A stretch of DNA of 64,000 nt from Candidatus Blautia intestinigallinarum (GCA_019112635.1 DXIX01000006.1:1-64000); one strand, 5' to 3'. Positions 42,355 to 51,122 are shown, counted from the first letter of the stretch. Translations and numbers: made by a program. The notes: generated by a model not told the origin, from the letters alone.

Positions 42355-43746
42355 TCAGCCAGAAATCTCATCCTCATAAGGAATTGGCGTGTCATCTTTT
42401 TCATCAATGTCATTCAGATATTTCTTCGTCTCAGCCACAATCACCGGTGAAAGGAAGAGCACCGCAATCAAGTTCGGAATCGCCATCATGGCATTGAGCG
42501 TATCCGCAATCAGCCAGATCAGATTCAAGGATACAATCGGCGCAATCACCGCCACAGCGATATAAAGAATGCGGTAAGGAATCAGAACCTTCTTTCCCGC
42601 AAAGTATTCCACGCACCGCTCTCCATAGTAAGCCCATCCGAGAACTGTGGAGAACGCAAAAGTAATAATTCCAACCACCAGAATCAGCGGACCAACTACA
42701 GGAATCTGATCAAAGGCCAGACTGGTGAGAACACCTCCATCACTGATATTCTGTACATTAATATTAGGATTTTTCATAATACTGGTCACCAGCACCAGGC
42801 CAGTCATAGCGCAGACCACCACGGTATCCCAGAATGTACCGGTACTGGATACCAAAGCCTGGCGGACAGGATTTCTTGTCTGAGCTGCCGCCGCCGCAAT
42901 AGGGGCAGAACCCATACCGGACTCATTGGAGAACAGCCCTCTGGCTACACCGAAATGGAGTGCCTGCATGATTCCGCCGCCGATCAGGCCGCCGGCTGCC
43001 GCTCCGGGTTTAAATGCCAGAACCACAATTGTCTGCAGAGCCGGAATCAGGTAATCATAATTGATCACCAGGATAATCAGACATCCCAGAACATAGAAAA
43101 ATGCCATAAAGGGAACCAGTTTCTCGCAGACATTCGCGATGGACTTGATTCCTCCAAAGATTACCAGGGATACCAGTACAGCCGCCACAACCCCCACAAT
43201 CCATCCGGGAATACCAAGATTCTCCTTACAGACAGAGGCAATCGCATTCACCTGGGTCGCACAGCCGATTCCAAAAGATGCCAAACCTCCGAAAACAGCG
43301 AAGAGAAGACCCAGCCATCTCATATGTAATCCTCTCTCAAGGGCATACATCGCGCCGCCCAGCATTCTGCCGTCTCTGGTCTTCACTCTGTATTTGACAG
43401 AAATCAAAGATTCACTGTACTTTGTAGCAATCCCAAACACACCTGTGAGCCAGCACCACAGAACAGCCCCTGGTCCGCCCAGGGCAATGGCCGTGCCCAC
43501 ACCGATAATATTTCCAGTTCCAATCGTCGCCGCCAGAGCTGTCGTCAGCGCGCCGAACTGTGACACCTCTCCTTCGGCCTCAGGGTCTTTCGTCACAGAC
43601 AGACGGATTCCCTGAAATACTCTTCTTTGAATTCCTCTGGTACGAATCGTCATAAAAATGTGAGTTCCCAGAAGCAGAAAAATCATTGCCCAACCCCAGA
43701 CCAACTCATTGACTGAAGTCACAAAAGAATTAATTGCCTCATACAT
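42355..43746 (-). CDS. Sodium:alanine/glycine symporter (AGCS family)
   Basis: This amino acid importer has about eleven membrane helices. The family motif appears around GALTTALAATIGTGNIIGVGTAIALGGPGA (shown as TIGTGNIIGVGTA) and FSNESGMGSAPIAAAAA. The start is placed at MYEAINSFVTSV because GGGAGG lies about 9 nt upstream. At 463 residues it is of normal length. It is transcribed alone from a clear promoter directly beside an IS110 element. Confidence 0.92.
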   Translation of the reverse strand: MYEAINSFVTSVNELVWGWAMIFLLLGTHIFMTIRTRGIQRRVFQGIRLSVTKDPEAEGEVSQFGALTTALAATIGTGNIIGVGTAIALGGPGAVLWCWLTGVFGIATKYSESLISVKYRVKTRDGRMLGGAMYALERGLHMRWLGLLFAVFGGLASFGIGCATQVNAIASVCKENLGIPGWIVGVVAAVLVSLVIFGGIKSIANVCEKLVPFMAFFYVLGCLIILVINYDYLIPALQTIVVLAFKPGAAAGGLIGGGIMQALHFGVARGLFSNESGMGSAPIAAAAAQTRNPVRQALVSSTGTFWDTVVVCAMTGLVLVTSIMKNPNINVQNISDGGVLTSLAFDQIPVVGPLILVVGIITFAFSTVLGWAYYGERCVEYFAGKKVLIPYRILYIAVAVIAPIVSLNLIWLIADTLNAMMAIPNLIAVLFLSPVIVAETKKYLNDIDEKDDTPIPYEDEISG

Positions 43747-43825
43747 ACGATCTCCCTCCCCGAACACGCCCCCTCACAGGACTTTATTCTGTTATCATAT
43801 TACCACGACTCAGAGATACTCCATT

Positions 43826-43854
43826 AGTTTACACTATAAACATCATTCTGTCAA
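43826..43854 (-). promoter_or_regulatory. Symporter promoter
   Basis: TTGACA and TAAACT are spaced by 17 nt on the minus strand. The insertion element lies just beyond the -35 box and has left it intact. Confidence 0.7.
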
Positions 43855-43914
43855 TCAAATCTCCCCACCGTTCTGCAATCTCCATATGCCTTCTACTACA
43901 ATATATTTATGGTT

Positions 43915-44160
43915 AATAGCCCTTACAGCCAGTAAGGAATTACCCATCTTGTTGCTTAAGCTGTTAGAATGATAAGAGCAATCGGTATAGCGGATACCTC
44001 CTTGGGCTTCGCACCCGTAAAACAGTCTGCTAACCAGCTCTTCATTCGCAGCGTTCGTTTTATGCAGGTTGAACCACCTCCAGGGTGCGTTCGTGTCACA
44101 CCTCAGTAGATAGAATGGGCAATGAGTAAAACTGGTACTGACCAATTGCAATCTCAAATA
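43915..44160 (+). ncRNA. Probable IS110 bridge RNA region
   Basis: IS110-group elements encode a structured bridge RNA in the non-coding region 5' of the transposase; its loops base-pair with target and donor DNA. This 43.9-44.16 kb stretch has no gene. It contains a perfect stem-loop (CCTTAC/GTAAGG, 43921-43937) and further short stems around GGGCTTCGCACCC and GGGTGCGTTCGTG. RNA limits and guide loops cannot be fixed by eye. Confidence 0.5.
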
Positions 44161-44175
44161 AGGAGTGACATTTCT

Positions 44176-45396
44176 ATGAACATGAACGCAGTAGGTATTG
44201 ATGTCTCCAAGCGGAAAAGCACTGTGGCAATCCTCCGTCCTGGTGGAAAGGTTGTTGTAAAACCCTTTGATGTTCCCCACTTGTCCGCTGATTTCCAGTC
44301 TCTTGAAAAGCTTATCAGAGAATTGGATGGCGAGACTCGCATTGTCATGGAGTGCACTGGACGCTACTATGAACCGGTAGCACGGGAACTATCCCAGGCC
44401 GGCTTTTTTGTAAGCGCTGTGAATCCTCAGATCATCCGTAACTTTCAGGGGCAGGACAATCCCCTCCGCAAAGTCAAAACCGATAAAGCGGATTCTGTAA
44501 AGATCGCACGTTACACGCTTGACAGTTGGGCAAATCTGAAACAATATAGTCTTATGGATGAATTACGTTCCCAACTCAAAACCATGAACCGCCAGTTTGA
44601 TTTCTACATGAAACATAAAACTGCCATGAAGAATAACCTGATTGGCCTCATTGACCAGACCTATCCCGGCGCCAACACCTATTTTGACAGCCCTGCCCGC
44701 GAGGACGGCAGCCAGAAATGGGTGGATTTCATTGACACTTACTGGCATGTGGATTGTGTCCGCAAGATGTCTCTGAACGCTTTCACAGACCACTATCAGA
44801 AGTGGTGCAGCCGCAGGAAGTACAACTTCAGTAAATTAAAAGCCGAAGAAATCTACGGAAAAGCAAAGGAACTCATTCCCGTACTTCCGAAGGACAGTTT
44901 TACCAAACGCATCATCAAACAGGCGATCGACCAATTAAACGCTGCGTCACAGACCATTGAACAGCTTCGCACCCTTATGAACGAAACCGCCTCCAAGCTG
45001 CCGGAATATCCAGTTGTCATGGCAATGAAGGGTGTAGGACCATCTCTGGGGCCTCAGCTTATGGCCGAGATCGGGGATGTCACACGTTTTACCCACAAAG
45101 GCGCTATCACGGCATTTGCCGGCGTAGATCCTGGCGTCAACGATTCTGGAGATTATTCCCAGAAAAGCGTACATGCTTCCAAACACGGTTCGCCAGTGCT
45201 GAGAAAAACCCTGTTTCAGATCATGGATGTACTGATCAAAACCAAACCAGATGATGCGGTATATCTGTTCATGGATAAAAAACGATCGGAAGGCAAGCCG
45301 TATTATGTCTATATGACTGCCGGAGCTAATAAATTTTTACGAATCTACTATGGCCGGGTGAAAGAATATCTTTCATCGCTTCCGGAATCCGAATAA
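44176..45396 (+). CDS. IS110-family transposase
   Basis: The N-terminal RuvC-like DEDD domain has VGIDVSKRKSTVAI (first Asp), IVMECTGRYYEP (Glu) and KTDKADSVKIARY (Asp pair). The C-terminal Tnp_20 domain carries MKGVGPSLGPQLMAEIGD and FAGVDPGVNDSG, with the catalytic Ser region around KHGSPVLRKTL. At 406 residues it is full-length with no frameshift, so the element may be active. The ATG at 44176 follows AGGAG; an earlier frame start lacks a site. Confidence 0.93.
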   Translation: MNMNAVGIDVSKRKSTVAILRPGGKVVVKPFDVPHLSADFQSLEKLIRELDGETRIVMECTGRYYEPVARELSQAGFFVSAVNPQIIRNFQGQDNPLRKVKTDKADSVKIARYTLDSWANLKQYSLMDELRSQLKTMNRQFDFYMKHKTAMKNNLIGLIDQTYPGANTYFDSPAREDGSQKWVDFIDTYWHVDCVRKMSLNAFTDHYQKWCSRRKYNFSKLKAEEIYGKAKELIPVLPKDSFTKRIIKQAIDQLNAASQTIEQLRTLMNETASKLPEYPVVMAMKGVGPSLGPQLMAEIGDVTRFTHKGAITAFAGVDPGVNDSGDYSQKSVHASKHGSPVLRKTLFQIMDVLIKTKPDDAVYLFMDKKRSEGKPYYVYMTAGANKFLRIYYGRVKEYLSSLPESE

Positions 45397-45574
45397 TTTC
45401 ACAGCACTTTTCAGACCAGCGCAGGTGTGGTGGTCTTATTGTGATACCTATTTCTTCAACCCGTATAAAATTTTCAATGTTCATCAATTTAGCCTTGACT
45501 CTTTATTTGCAGGCTGTTTTTAAATGGTATATGAGAGTGATAAGTTATCCTTTGTTTTTTTCTTGCTGGAAATA

Positions 45575-46228
45575 TTACAAGATGTTTCCTTCTGTGGAAA
45601 TAGTGACCACTTGAAGAGGAATCTTTTTTTGACTGGTGGTAATTGCCTGGCGGACTGCATACTCCAGTCCTCCGCAGCAGGGAACTTCCATGCGGACAAC
45701 TGTGATGCTGCGTATGGGATTCTGCTGAAAAATAGCGGTTAATTTTTCGGCGTAATGAACCTGATCCAGCTTGGGACATCCGACGAGAGTAATCCTTCCC
45801 TGAATAAAATCCTTATGGAAAGATGCATAGGCATAAGCAGTACAGTCTGCCGCGATCAGAAGATCTGCGTTCTGGTAATAAGGAGCGGTCAACGGCATCA
45901 GTTTCATCTGAACCGGCCATTGGCGCAGCTGGCTTTTGTGTTCTGTCTGCCGGCCGGGACTGGGAATGTGGGAAGGAGAGGAAAAGCTTTTGGCAGCCTG
46001 GGCTTTTTTTACGGCTTCTGCGTCATAGGCCGGAGCTTCCCGTTCTTCAAAGGAAATGGCCCCTGTGGGACAAGTAGGAAGGCAGTCGCCAAGACCATCG
46101 CAGTAATCTTCCCGGGTAAGATGCGCCTTGCCGTTAATCATTTGAATGGCCCCTTCATGGCAGGCACTGGCACAAGCTCCGCATCCATTACAAAGCGCAG
46201 TGTTGATTTTGATAATTTTTCTTATCAT
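45575..46228 (-). CDS. Ferredoxin-like 4Fe-4S protein
   Basis: Two clusters of the pattern CNGCGACASAC and CDGLGDCLPTC bind 4Fe-4S centres (residues 13-58). A C-terminal domain of about 130 residues with CCGGLEYAV and TLVGCPKLD suggests further metal or thiol chemistry. This ferredoxin type commonly sits beside Crp/Fnr regulators in clostridia (FrdX of the HcpR/hydroxylamine reductase regulon is the nearest idea), but no hcp gene is present here. It is divergent to and probably regulated by the neighbouring Crp/Fnr protein. The specific redox role is unknown. Confidence 0.8.
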   Translation of the reverse strand: MIRKIIKINTALCNGCGACASACHEGAIQMINGKAHLTREDYCDGLGDCLPTCPTGAISFEEREAPAYDAEAVKKAQAAKSFSSPSHIPSPGRQTEHKSQLRQWPVQMKLMPLTAPYYQNADLLIAADCTAYAYASFHKDFIQGRITLVGCPKLDQVHYAEKLTAIFQQNPIRSITVVRMEVPCCGGLEYAVRQAITTSQKKIPLQVVTISTEGNIL

Positions 46229-46273
46229 AAAATTCTCCTTTTGGATTAGTGCTTTTCATTTGATTCTGTTTGT

Positions 46274-46316
46274 AGTATAGTAGAAGAAAAAGAACAAATC
46301 TGTTGTTTTTACAACA
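46274..46316 (-). promoter_or_regulatory. Shared Crp/Fnr operator and ferredoxin-gene promoter
   Basis: TGTTGT-TTTT-ACAACA (46301-46316) is a perfect dyad. On the minus strand a TATACT (46274-46279) puts the expected transcription start near 46267, so the dyad centre falls at about -41.5, the class II activator position. On the plus strand it sits 5 nt before the ribosome site of the regulator gene, where binding would repress. No ferredoxin -35 box is evident, as expected for activation. Confidence 0.6.
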
Positions 46317-46328
46317 AAAAGGAGAAGA

Positions 46329-46991
46329 ATGAGAGAATATTTACCAGTGATTCGCAGATCCATTCTGTTTCGGGGCATTGAGGAAGAAGAGATTTTGGCA
46401 ATGCTGAAATGTCTTCAGGTTCATGTGCGTTCCTTTGAAAAAAGAGATTTCCTTCACAGAAATGGAGAAAGCTTGTCGGAGATGGGCTTGGTGCTCTGCG
46501 GAAGTGTTCATCTGATCAAGGAGGATTACTGGGGAAAACGCACGATTCTGGAACGGATTCCTCAAGGACAGATTTTCGGAGAGGTATTCGCCTGTGTAGG
46601 GCAGCAGCCCTTGAATATCAGTATTGTGGCGGTGGAGCCGGTGAAGGTTTTATATCTGAATATCCAAAGAGTCACCAACAGTTGTACTTCGGCTTGTGAT
46701 TTTCATGTACGTCTGATTCGGAATCTGATGCAGGCGCTGGCGGGACATGCTCTGTTTCTGAACCAGAAGATGGAATATATTTCCCAGAGAACGACCAGGG
46801 AGAAGCTTATGACCTATCTGTCCGACCAGGCGCTGCGGGCAGGAAATTCAAGATTTCAGATTCCTTTTAACAGACAGGAACTGGCAGATTATCTGGGGAT
46901 TGAGAGAAGCGCCATGTCCAAAGAATTGTCAAAAATGAGACAGGATGGACTGATTGATTTTCAGAAGAATAATTTCTGGCTGAGACAATAG
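46329..46991 (+). CDS. Crp/Fnr-family transcriptional regulator
   Basis: A cyclic-nucleotide-binding-like beta barrel (about 15-120) is joined by the dimer helix to a C-terminal HTH (FNRQELADYLGIERSAMSKELSKMRQDGLI). There is no N-terminal Cys cluster for an iron-sulfur sensor and no clear cAMP-binding RxxS motif. A heme or NO-type HcpR-like signal is therefore possible but unproven. GGAG precedes the ATG, and a perfect operator lies between promoter and start. Confidence 0.9.
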   Translation: MREYLPVIRRSILFRGIEEEEILAMLKCLQVHVRSFEKRDFLHRNGESLSEMGLVLCGSVHLIKEDYWGKRTILERIPQGQIFGEVFACVGQQPLNISIVAVEPVKVLYLNIQRVTNSCTSACDFHVRLIRNLMQALAGHALFLNQKMEYISQRTTREKLMTYLSDQALRAGNSRFQIPFNRQELADYLGIERSAMSKELSKMRQDGLIDFQKNNFWLRQ

Positions 46992-47045
46992 AAGTTTCTG
47001 ACCAGATTGACACGACAAGATGAGAAAGATAGCAGGAGGAAAGTT

Positions 47046-48842
47046 ATGATTGCACAGAGACTGGAAAAGTTCCGGAAGAAAATGAGAGAATATCAGATAG
47101 ATGTCTATCTGATTCCAACGGCAGATTACCACGAATCCGAATACGTAGGGGATTATTTCAAATGCAGAGAATATTTGACAGGATTCACAGGATCGGCAGG
47201 GACAGCAGTGATCACGCAGGAAGATGCCTGTCTTTGGACAGACGGAAGATATTTTGTGCAGGCTGCCAGGCAGTTGGAGGGCAGTTCTATTCGTCTGATG
47301 AAAATGGGCGAGGAGGGTGTTCCCACGGTGACAGCGTATCTGGAAGAACATCTAAGAGCAGGCATGACCCTTGGATTTGATGGAAGAGTGATCAACGGAC
47401 GAATGGGTGAGGAGTTGTCGAAGATCTTTACAGACCGGCAGGTGAAGATTGCCTATCAGCAGGATCTGGTGGGAGAGATCTGGGAGGAACGGCCAAGGCT
47501 TGTCAGCCGTCCGATCTGGGTTCTGGACGAGAAATATGCAGGGGAGAGTGCGCAGGACAAATTGTTCCGGCTGCGTGAAACCATGCGGGAGACAAAGGCG
47601 ACTGTGCATCTGCTCACCACGCTGGATGATATTGTGTGGCTCTTGAACATTCGGGGAGATGACATTCCCTGCAATCCAGTGGTTCTCTCTTATTTGATCG
47701 TGACAATGGATGCCTGCCATCTGTTCATTCAAAGACAGGCTGTGGGAGAGTCTGTGAAGTCGTACCTGGAAGAATTGCAGGTGACTCTGCACCCTTATGA
47801 AGAAGTTTACAGTTTTGTGAAAAATTATAAGAATGAGACGATTTTGCTGGAAAAAGCCTGCGTCAACTATGCACTGTGCCAGGGGATTGATTCGTCCAAC
47901 CAGGTGTTGGACCGGATGAACCCGGAGGCCATGGCAAAGGCAGTGAAAAATCCTGTGGAGATGGAGAATATTCGGCAGGCACACATCAAGGATGGGGTGG
48001 CGGTGACCCGTTTCATGTATTGGCTGAAGAAAAATATAGGAAAGATTTCCATAGATGAGTTAAGTGCGGCGGAAAAACTGGAGAGTCTGAGAAAGGAACA
48101 GGAAGGATATTTACAACCCAGTTTTGATACGATCTCTGCCTATGGACCCAATGCGGCTATGTGTCATTACCAGGCGACGAAGGAGTCTTACAGTGAGCTG
48201 AAACCAGAAGGGCTGTATCTGGTGGATTCCGGCGGGCAATATTATGAGGGAACGACTGATATCACCCGGACGATTGTCCTGGGAAAATTGACGGACCAGG
48301 AGAGAGAACATTTTACATTGGCGGCTATGGCAATGCTTCGCCTGGGCAATGCAAAATTTAAAGAAGGAACTTATGGATTGAGCCTGGACTATCTGGCGAG
48401 GGAACCTTTCTGGAAGAGAGGTCTGGATTTCAATCATGGAACAGGTCATGGCGTGGGATATCTGCTCAATGTCCATGAGCGGCCCACAGGTATTCACAGG
48501 CGTACTACTCCCTGGAATCTGGAAGGGGAGGTTCTTGTAGAAGGAATGCTGACTTCCGATGAGCCGGGCATCTATATCGAAGGAAGCCACGGAATTCGCA
48601 CTGAGAATCTGATGTTCTGCAGGAAAGCTGAGAAGAATGAGTATGGACAGTTCATGGAGTTTGAATTTGTGACTTTTGTTCCCATCGATCTGGATGGCAT
48701 CGATACCAATCTGATGCGTGCGGAAGATGTGGAATATCTGAATGACTACCACCGGGCGGTGTACGAGAAGATTTCCCCCTATCTGAGTCAGGAAGAGAAA
48801 GAGTGGCTTAAAGAGTATACCAGAGAGATTTCAAAGGGCTGA
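47046..48842 (+). CDS. Xaa-Pro aminopeptidase (aminopeptidase P, M24B)
   Basis: Two creatinase-type N-terminal domains (about 1-310) precede the pita-bread catalytic domain. The domain has the metal residues Asp (LVDSGGQYYEGTTDITRT), His (HGTGHGVGYLLNVHE) and two Glu (TSDEPGIYIEG and IRTENL). The 598-residue three-domain form matches eukaryote-like cytosolic aminopeptidase P found in many Firmicutes. The ATG giving MIAQRLEK follows GGAGG at 6 nt. It removes N-terminal residues next to proline. Confidence 0.93.
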   Translation: MIAQRLEKFRKKMREYQIDVYLIPTADYHESEYVGDYFKCREYLTGFTGSAGTAVITQEDACLWTDGRYFVQAARQLEGSSIRLMKMGEEGVPTVTAYLEEHLRAGMTLGFDGRVINGRMGEELSKIFTDRQVKIAYQQDLVGEIWEERPRLVSRPIWVLDEKYAGESAQDKLFRLRETMRETKATVHLLTTLDDIVWLLNIRGDDIPCNPVVLSYLIVTMDACHLFIQRQAVGESVKSYLEELQVTLHPYEEVYSFVKNYKNETILLEKACVNYALCQGIDSSNQVLDRMNPEAMAKAVKNPVEMENIRQAHIKDGVAVTRFMYWLKKNIGKISIDELSAAEKLESLRKEQEGYLQPSFDTISAYGPNAAMCHYQATKESYSELKPEGLYLVDSGGQYYEGTTDITRTIVLGKLTDQEREHFTLAAMAMLRLGNAKFKEGTYGLSLDYLAREPFWKRGLDFNHGTGHGVGYLLNVHERPTGIHRRTTPWNLEGEVLVEGMLTSDEPGIYIEGSHGIRTENLMFCRKAEKNEYGQFMEFEFVTFVPIDLDGIDTNLMRAEDVEYLNDYHRAVYEKISPYLSQEEKEWLKEYTREISKG

Positions 48843-48896
48843 TAACCGGGGGACAGTTATTGAATGGTACAAATGAGAAGATATGGATATTTTAAA

Positions 48897-48925
48897 TGGG
48901 GTGCGGCACAATATGCCGCACCCCA
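48897..48925. terminator. 12-bp-arm hairpin after the aminopeptidase P gene
   Basis: TGGGGTGCGGCA and TGCCGCACCCCA are perfect arms around CAATA. No T run follows on the plus strand, so termination may be weak, or Rho- or structure-dependent. Confidence 0.5.
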
Positions 48926-48935
48926 TAAAATGAAT

Positions 48936-49180
48936 TTAATCTACCGTGGAATTTTTCAGCCATTCCTTTACGGTATCTTCTTTTTCATCGAGAATTCCCG
49001 CAATTTCCAGGAGTTCCATGCCACGGTCTGACAGGCGTATTGCCATCTCCTTTTTAGCACGTTGCGCGCCTTTTTTTCTAATTGTTCTAATGCGGTACAC
49101 ATATCTATTCCTCCTTTACTCTCCATTGCTTCTTCTATAAGCAATCTGCTGTTTGTCATAACTCCGATCATATCATAGTT
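48936..49180 (-). pseudogene. C-terminal remnant of an Rpn-family nuclease/transposase-like gene (copy 1)
   Basis: The minus strand encodes IDMCTALEQLEKKA in one frame and AKKEMAIRLSDRGMELLEI followed by KEDTVKEWLKNSTVD in another, with the switch near 49065. This is the usual C-terminal tail of Rpn-type (PD-(D/E)XK) proteins. The catalytic N-terminal domain is missing, so it is a frameshifted relic. Its last 114 bp are 97% identical to a second relic at 53886-53999. Confidence 0.75.
48952..49065. repeat. 114-bp direct repeat, left copy
   Basis: It matches 53886-53999 in the same orientation with three differences. The pair brackets the BlaI/protease island. Confidence 0.9.
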
Positions 49181-49233
49181 TTGACATTCGGTAGTCTTGA
49201 TGCAACTAGATGTAGCAAATTTATTAATTTGCT

Positions 49234-49470
49234 TCAAGATACTAAGGTCCAGTTAGGATCTTCCCAGCGATTATAAGTATAAGACCAAAGACGTTTCCAC
49301 AATTTCCCTTCGTAGGTTTTATATTTATATCCCGTAATGTTTCCATAAGGCTGTATTTGTGAGGTATCTTTCATCGATGACGCAGTAGAAATAAAATTGT
49401 CTGCCATAACTGCTGTAGGGGTAAGCATTAGGGAAAGTAGGAGTAATGATAAAAAGGGCATTTTTTTCAT
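49234..49470 (-). CDS. Small secreted Tyr/Trp-rich peptide
   Basis: The 78-residue product has a clear signal peptide (MKKMPF, Leu-rich core, cleavage expected after AVMA at about 22) and leaves a mature peptide of about 55 residues. The mature part is rich in aromatic and basic residues (GYKYKTYEG, KRLWSYTYNRWEDPNW) and has no Cys. I do not recognise a named family. It overlaps the BlaR1-like gene by 4 nt and is the distal gene of the blaI-blaR1 operon, so its production should follow whatever signal releases BlaI. It could be an antimicrobial, a signal or an envelope-binding peptide; none is shown. Confidence 0.75.
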   Translation of the reverse strand: MKKMPFLSLLLLSLMLTPTAVMADNFISTASSMKDTSQIQPYGNITGYKYKTYEGKLWKRLWSYTYNRWEDPNWTLVS

Positions 49471-50609
49471 GGCGCATCCTCCAATTTTTCATATATTTTC
49501 AAATTCAATAATTCTCCCTCTGGTTTTGCAATAGTGGTAATATAATGATGCTTTGGATCATACAAAGCATACCCAGAGTCTGTTTTGACAAAAAAATATT
49601 CAGAAGTTACCAGTTGACCAGAATCAACATCTTCCTGTGAAGGCTCGCTGTAAGGCTGTAGCACAACCAAGTAGGAGAGCAGAAAGAGCAGAATCAATGT
49701 AGGAACAATCAGAAAATCCCATTTTTTCTTGGAATTGAATGCTCCTGACAGGATCATTTGGAACCGTTGTTTGAGTTTTTCATCATCCTCGTATGCGACA
49801 AGACTGCAGCCGGAGGGAGAGGAATAGGTGCCTTTTCTTAAATTTTCCAGAATTCTGACAATACAGGATAAATAGACTTTCTGTTGCTTTTTATCTAAAT
49901 TTCTGCAGACATACTTATCTGAATGCATTTCCAGAAGGTGCTCCATTTCTGCGGAAAGTTTTTTAAAAAAAGGATTCCACCAAAAAAAGATGCAAATGCA
50001 TTCGGTAATGTATTTTACAATTAGGTGACCATATTTATAATGGGCACTTTCATGCATAAGGATTCCCAGTAATTCTTCTTTGGAAAAAGACATATCCGGT
50101 AGGAGAAGAATGGGGTGAATGTAATTTAAGACAGCAGGAGATTTAATGGAAGGATGGATAATAATTTTGGCGTTTCTCAATGGATTGTGAGGATTTATTT
50201 CACATAGAATTTCTTCTATCTGCGGGTTGTGACTGTCAGGCTGTCTGTTTAAAAATTGCTGGAAGCGATAATAAATACAAAGCCGCCGCAATGCGGTTAT
50301 GCAGATTCCAATTCCCCAAATTCCAAGTAATATAAAACTGGGAGTAATGGAGATCACATCTGTCTGTAAAAAAGGCTCACGAAGAAATGTCTGGATTGGC
50401 GGCAGTATTTTACGGGAATTGATGATTCTGGTGAATGGCCATTCCACAGGAAGAAAAAGTCTTAAAATGCAAAAGACCACCAACAGAATCAATGGATATA
50501 TGGAAAAATATTTTAGAAATGACATCCGTCTTCGTAAGACAGGAATCAGCGCTGCGAATAAACTTACCCAAAAAATGGAAATAAGTAAAGTAAAAATCGT
50601 AAATTCCAT
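49467..50609 (-). CDS. BlaR1/MecR1-like M56 membrane metalloprotease without penicillin sensor
   Basis: Four transmembrane segments are predicted (about 5-25, 33-55, 90-110 and 290-312), with the zinc protease motif HESAH at about 185 and a later Glu in the helix SAEMEHLLEMHSDKYV. After the last membrane helix only about 60 residues remain outside, so the penicillin-binding sensor domain of true BlaR1 is absent. By family knowledge it should inactivate the BlaI-type repressor on a signal. The ATG giving MEFTIFTLL follows GAGGAAG and starts 1 nt after the blaI stop. Confidence 0.88.
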   Translation of the reverse strand: MEFTIFTLLISIFWVSLFAALIPVLRRRMSFLKYFSIYPLILLVVFCILRLFLPVEWPFTRIINSRKILPPIQTFLREPFLQTDVISITPSFILLGIWGIGICITALRRLCIYYRFQQFLNRQPDSHNPQIEEILCEINPHNPLRNAKIIIHPSIKSPAVLNYIHPILLLPDMSFSKEELLGILMHESAHYKYGHLIVKYITECICIFFWWNPFFKKLSAEMEHLLEMHSDKYVCRNLDKKQQKVYLSCIVRILENLRKGTYSSPSGCSLVAYEDDEKLKQRFQMILSGAFNSKKKWDFLIVPTLILLFLLSYLVVLQPYSEPSQEDVDSGQLVTSEYFFVKTDSGYALYDPKHHYITTIAKPEGELLNLKIYEKLEDAP

Positions 50610-50610
50610 T

Positions 50611-51015
50611 TTAATCTTCCTCATATTGTCTCAAAAGAGAATGTAATGTATCAATGATTTCTTGTTTATCTGCATTTGCGTTTCCAAGCAAAGAGGTCAG
50701 CATGGAAAGACTGTCGTGGCTTTCATGCTGATAGTAACGTGTGAACTGCATGGCAGCATATTCATTGGAAGAGAGGGTCGGCCGAAAGAGTCTGCCATAC
50801 GATTTGCCCAACTTTGTAATTGAGGAGACCTGGATAGCTCCCTTTTTTTCGAGAGTCTTCAATGTGTTTTGAATTGAAGAAACAGGCCAGCTGCGGTCAG
50901 GAATCCGGTTGGCGATTTCAGAAGCGCTTAATTCTTCTTCTGTATTCCAGAGAACTTTCATGGCTGCTTCTTCACGGGGAGATAAGTAGAAATATTTATT
51001 CATTTTATCTTGCAT
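50611..51015 (-). CDS. BlaI/MecI-family repressor
   Basis: The winged helix has SPREEAAMKVLWNTEEELSASEIANRI and QNTLKTLEKKGAIQVSSITKLGKSYGRLFRP, and a dimerisation tail follows (134 aa). The ATG at 51015 lies 8 nt from AAGGAG. Usual cleavage by a BlaR1-like protease occurs between the two domains. Target operators are expected in the divergent region up to 51250. Confidence 0.92.
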   Translation of the reverse strand: MQDKMNKYFYLSPREEAAMKVLWNTEEELSASEIANRIPDRSWPVSSIQNTLKTLEKKGAIQVSSITKLGKSYGRLFRPTLSSNEYAAMQFTRYYQHESHDSLSMLTSLLGNANADKQEIIDTLHSLLRQYEED

Positions 51016-51037
51016 TGTGTTCACTCCTTATGCCTTG

Positions 51038-51072
51038 ATTATATTATAATTTGAAACTATATGTCAATTACA
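51038..51072 (-). promoter_or_regulatory. blaI promoter with possible BlaI site
   Basis: TTGACA (51062-51067) and TATAAT (51038-51043) are spaced by 18 nt. TGTAATTGACA (51062-51072) has the TGT-N5-ACA symmetry reminiscent of BlaI/MecI half-sites and overlaps the -35 box. Confidence 0.5.
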
Positions 51073-51093
51073 AATAAAATTAATAATTATTTT

Positions 51094-51122
51094 ATAATGA
51101 TTTTAAAATTTAAAATCATTAT
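51094..51122. repeat. 29-bp perfect palindrome
   Basis: ATAATGATTTTAAA and TTTAAAATCATTAT flank a single central A at 51108. It touches the -35 box of the protease promoter and lies between the two divergent promoters, a position suited to a shared operator. Confidence 0.8.

Larger units (their letters stand above)
43900..45480 (+). mobile_element. IS110-family insertion sequence
   Basis: The element consists of a non-coding left region of at least 250 nt, the transposase gene, and a short right region. IS110 elements lack terminal inverted repeats and often lack clear target duplications, so both ends are approximate. The left limit lies to the right of the symporter promoter (43854), and the right limit before the ferredoxin gene end (45575). 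Confidence 0.6.

Noticed and set aside
42355-43767. Upstream start of the AGCS symporter
   Set aside because: The first in-frame start has no ribosome site and would place the GGGAGG inside the coding sequence; the later ATG is better.
48968-49237. 89-codon minus-strand frame as an intact gene
   Set aside because: Its second half is out of frame relative to the Rpn-type tail, which continues in another frame; treated as a frameshifted remnant.
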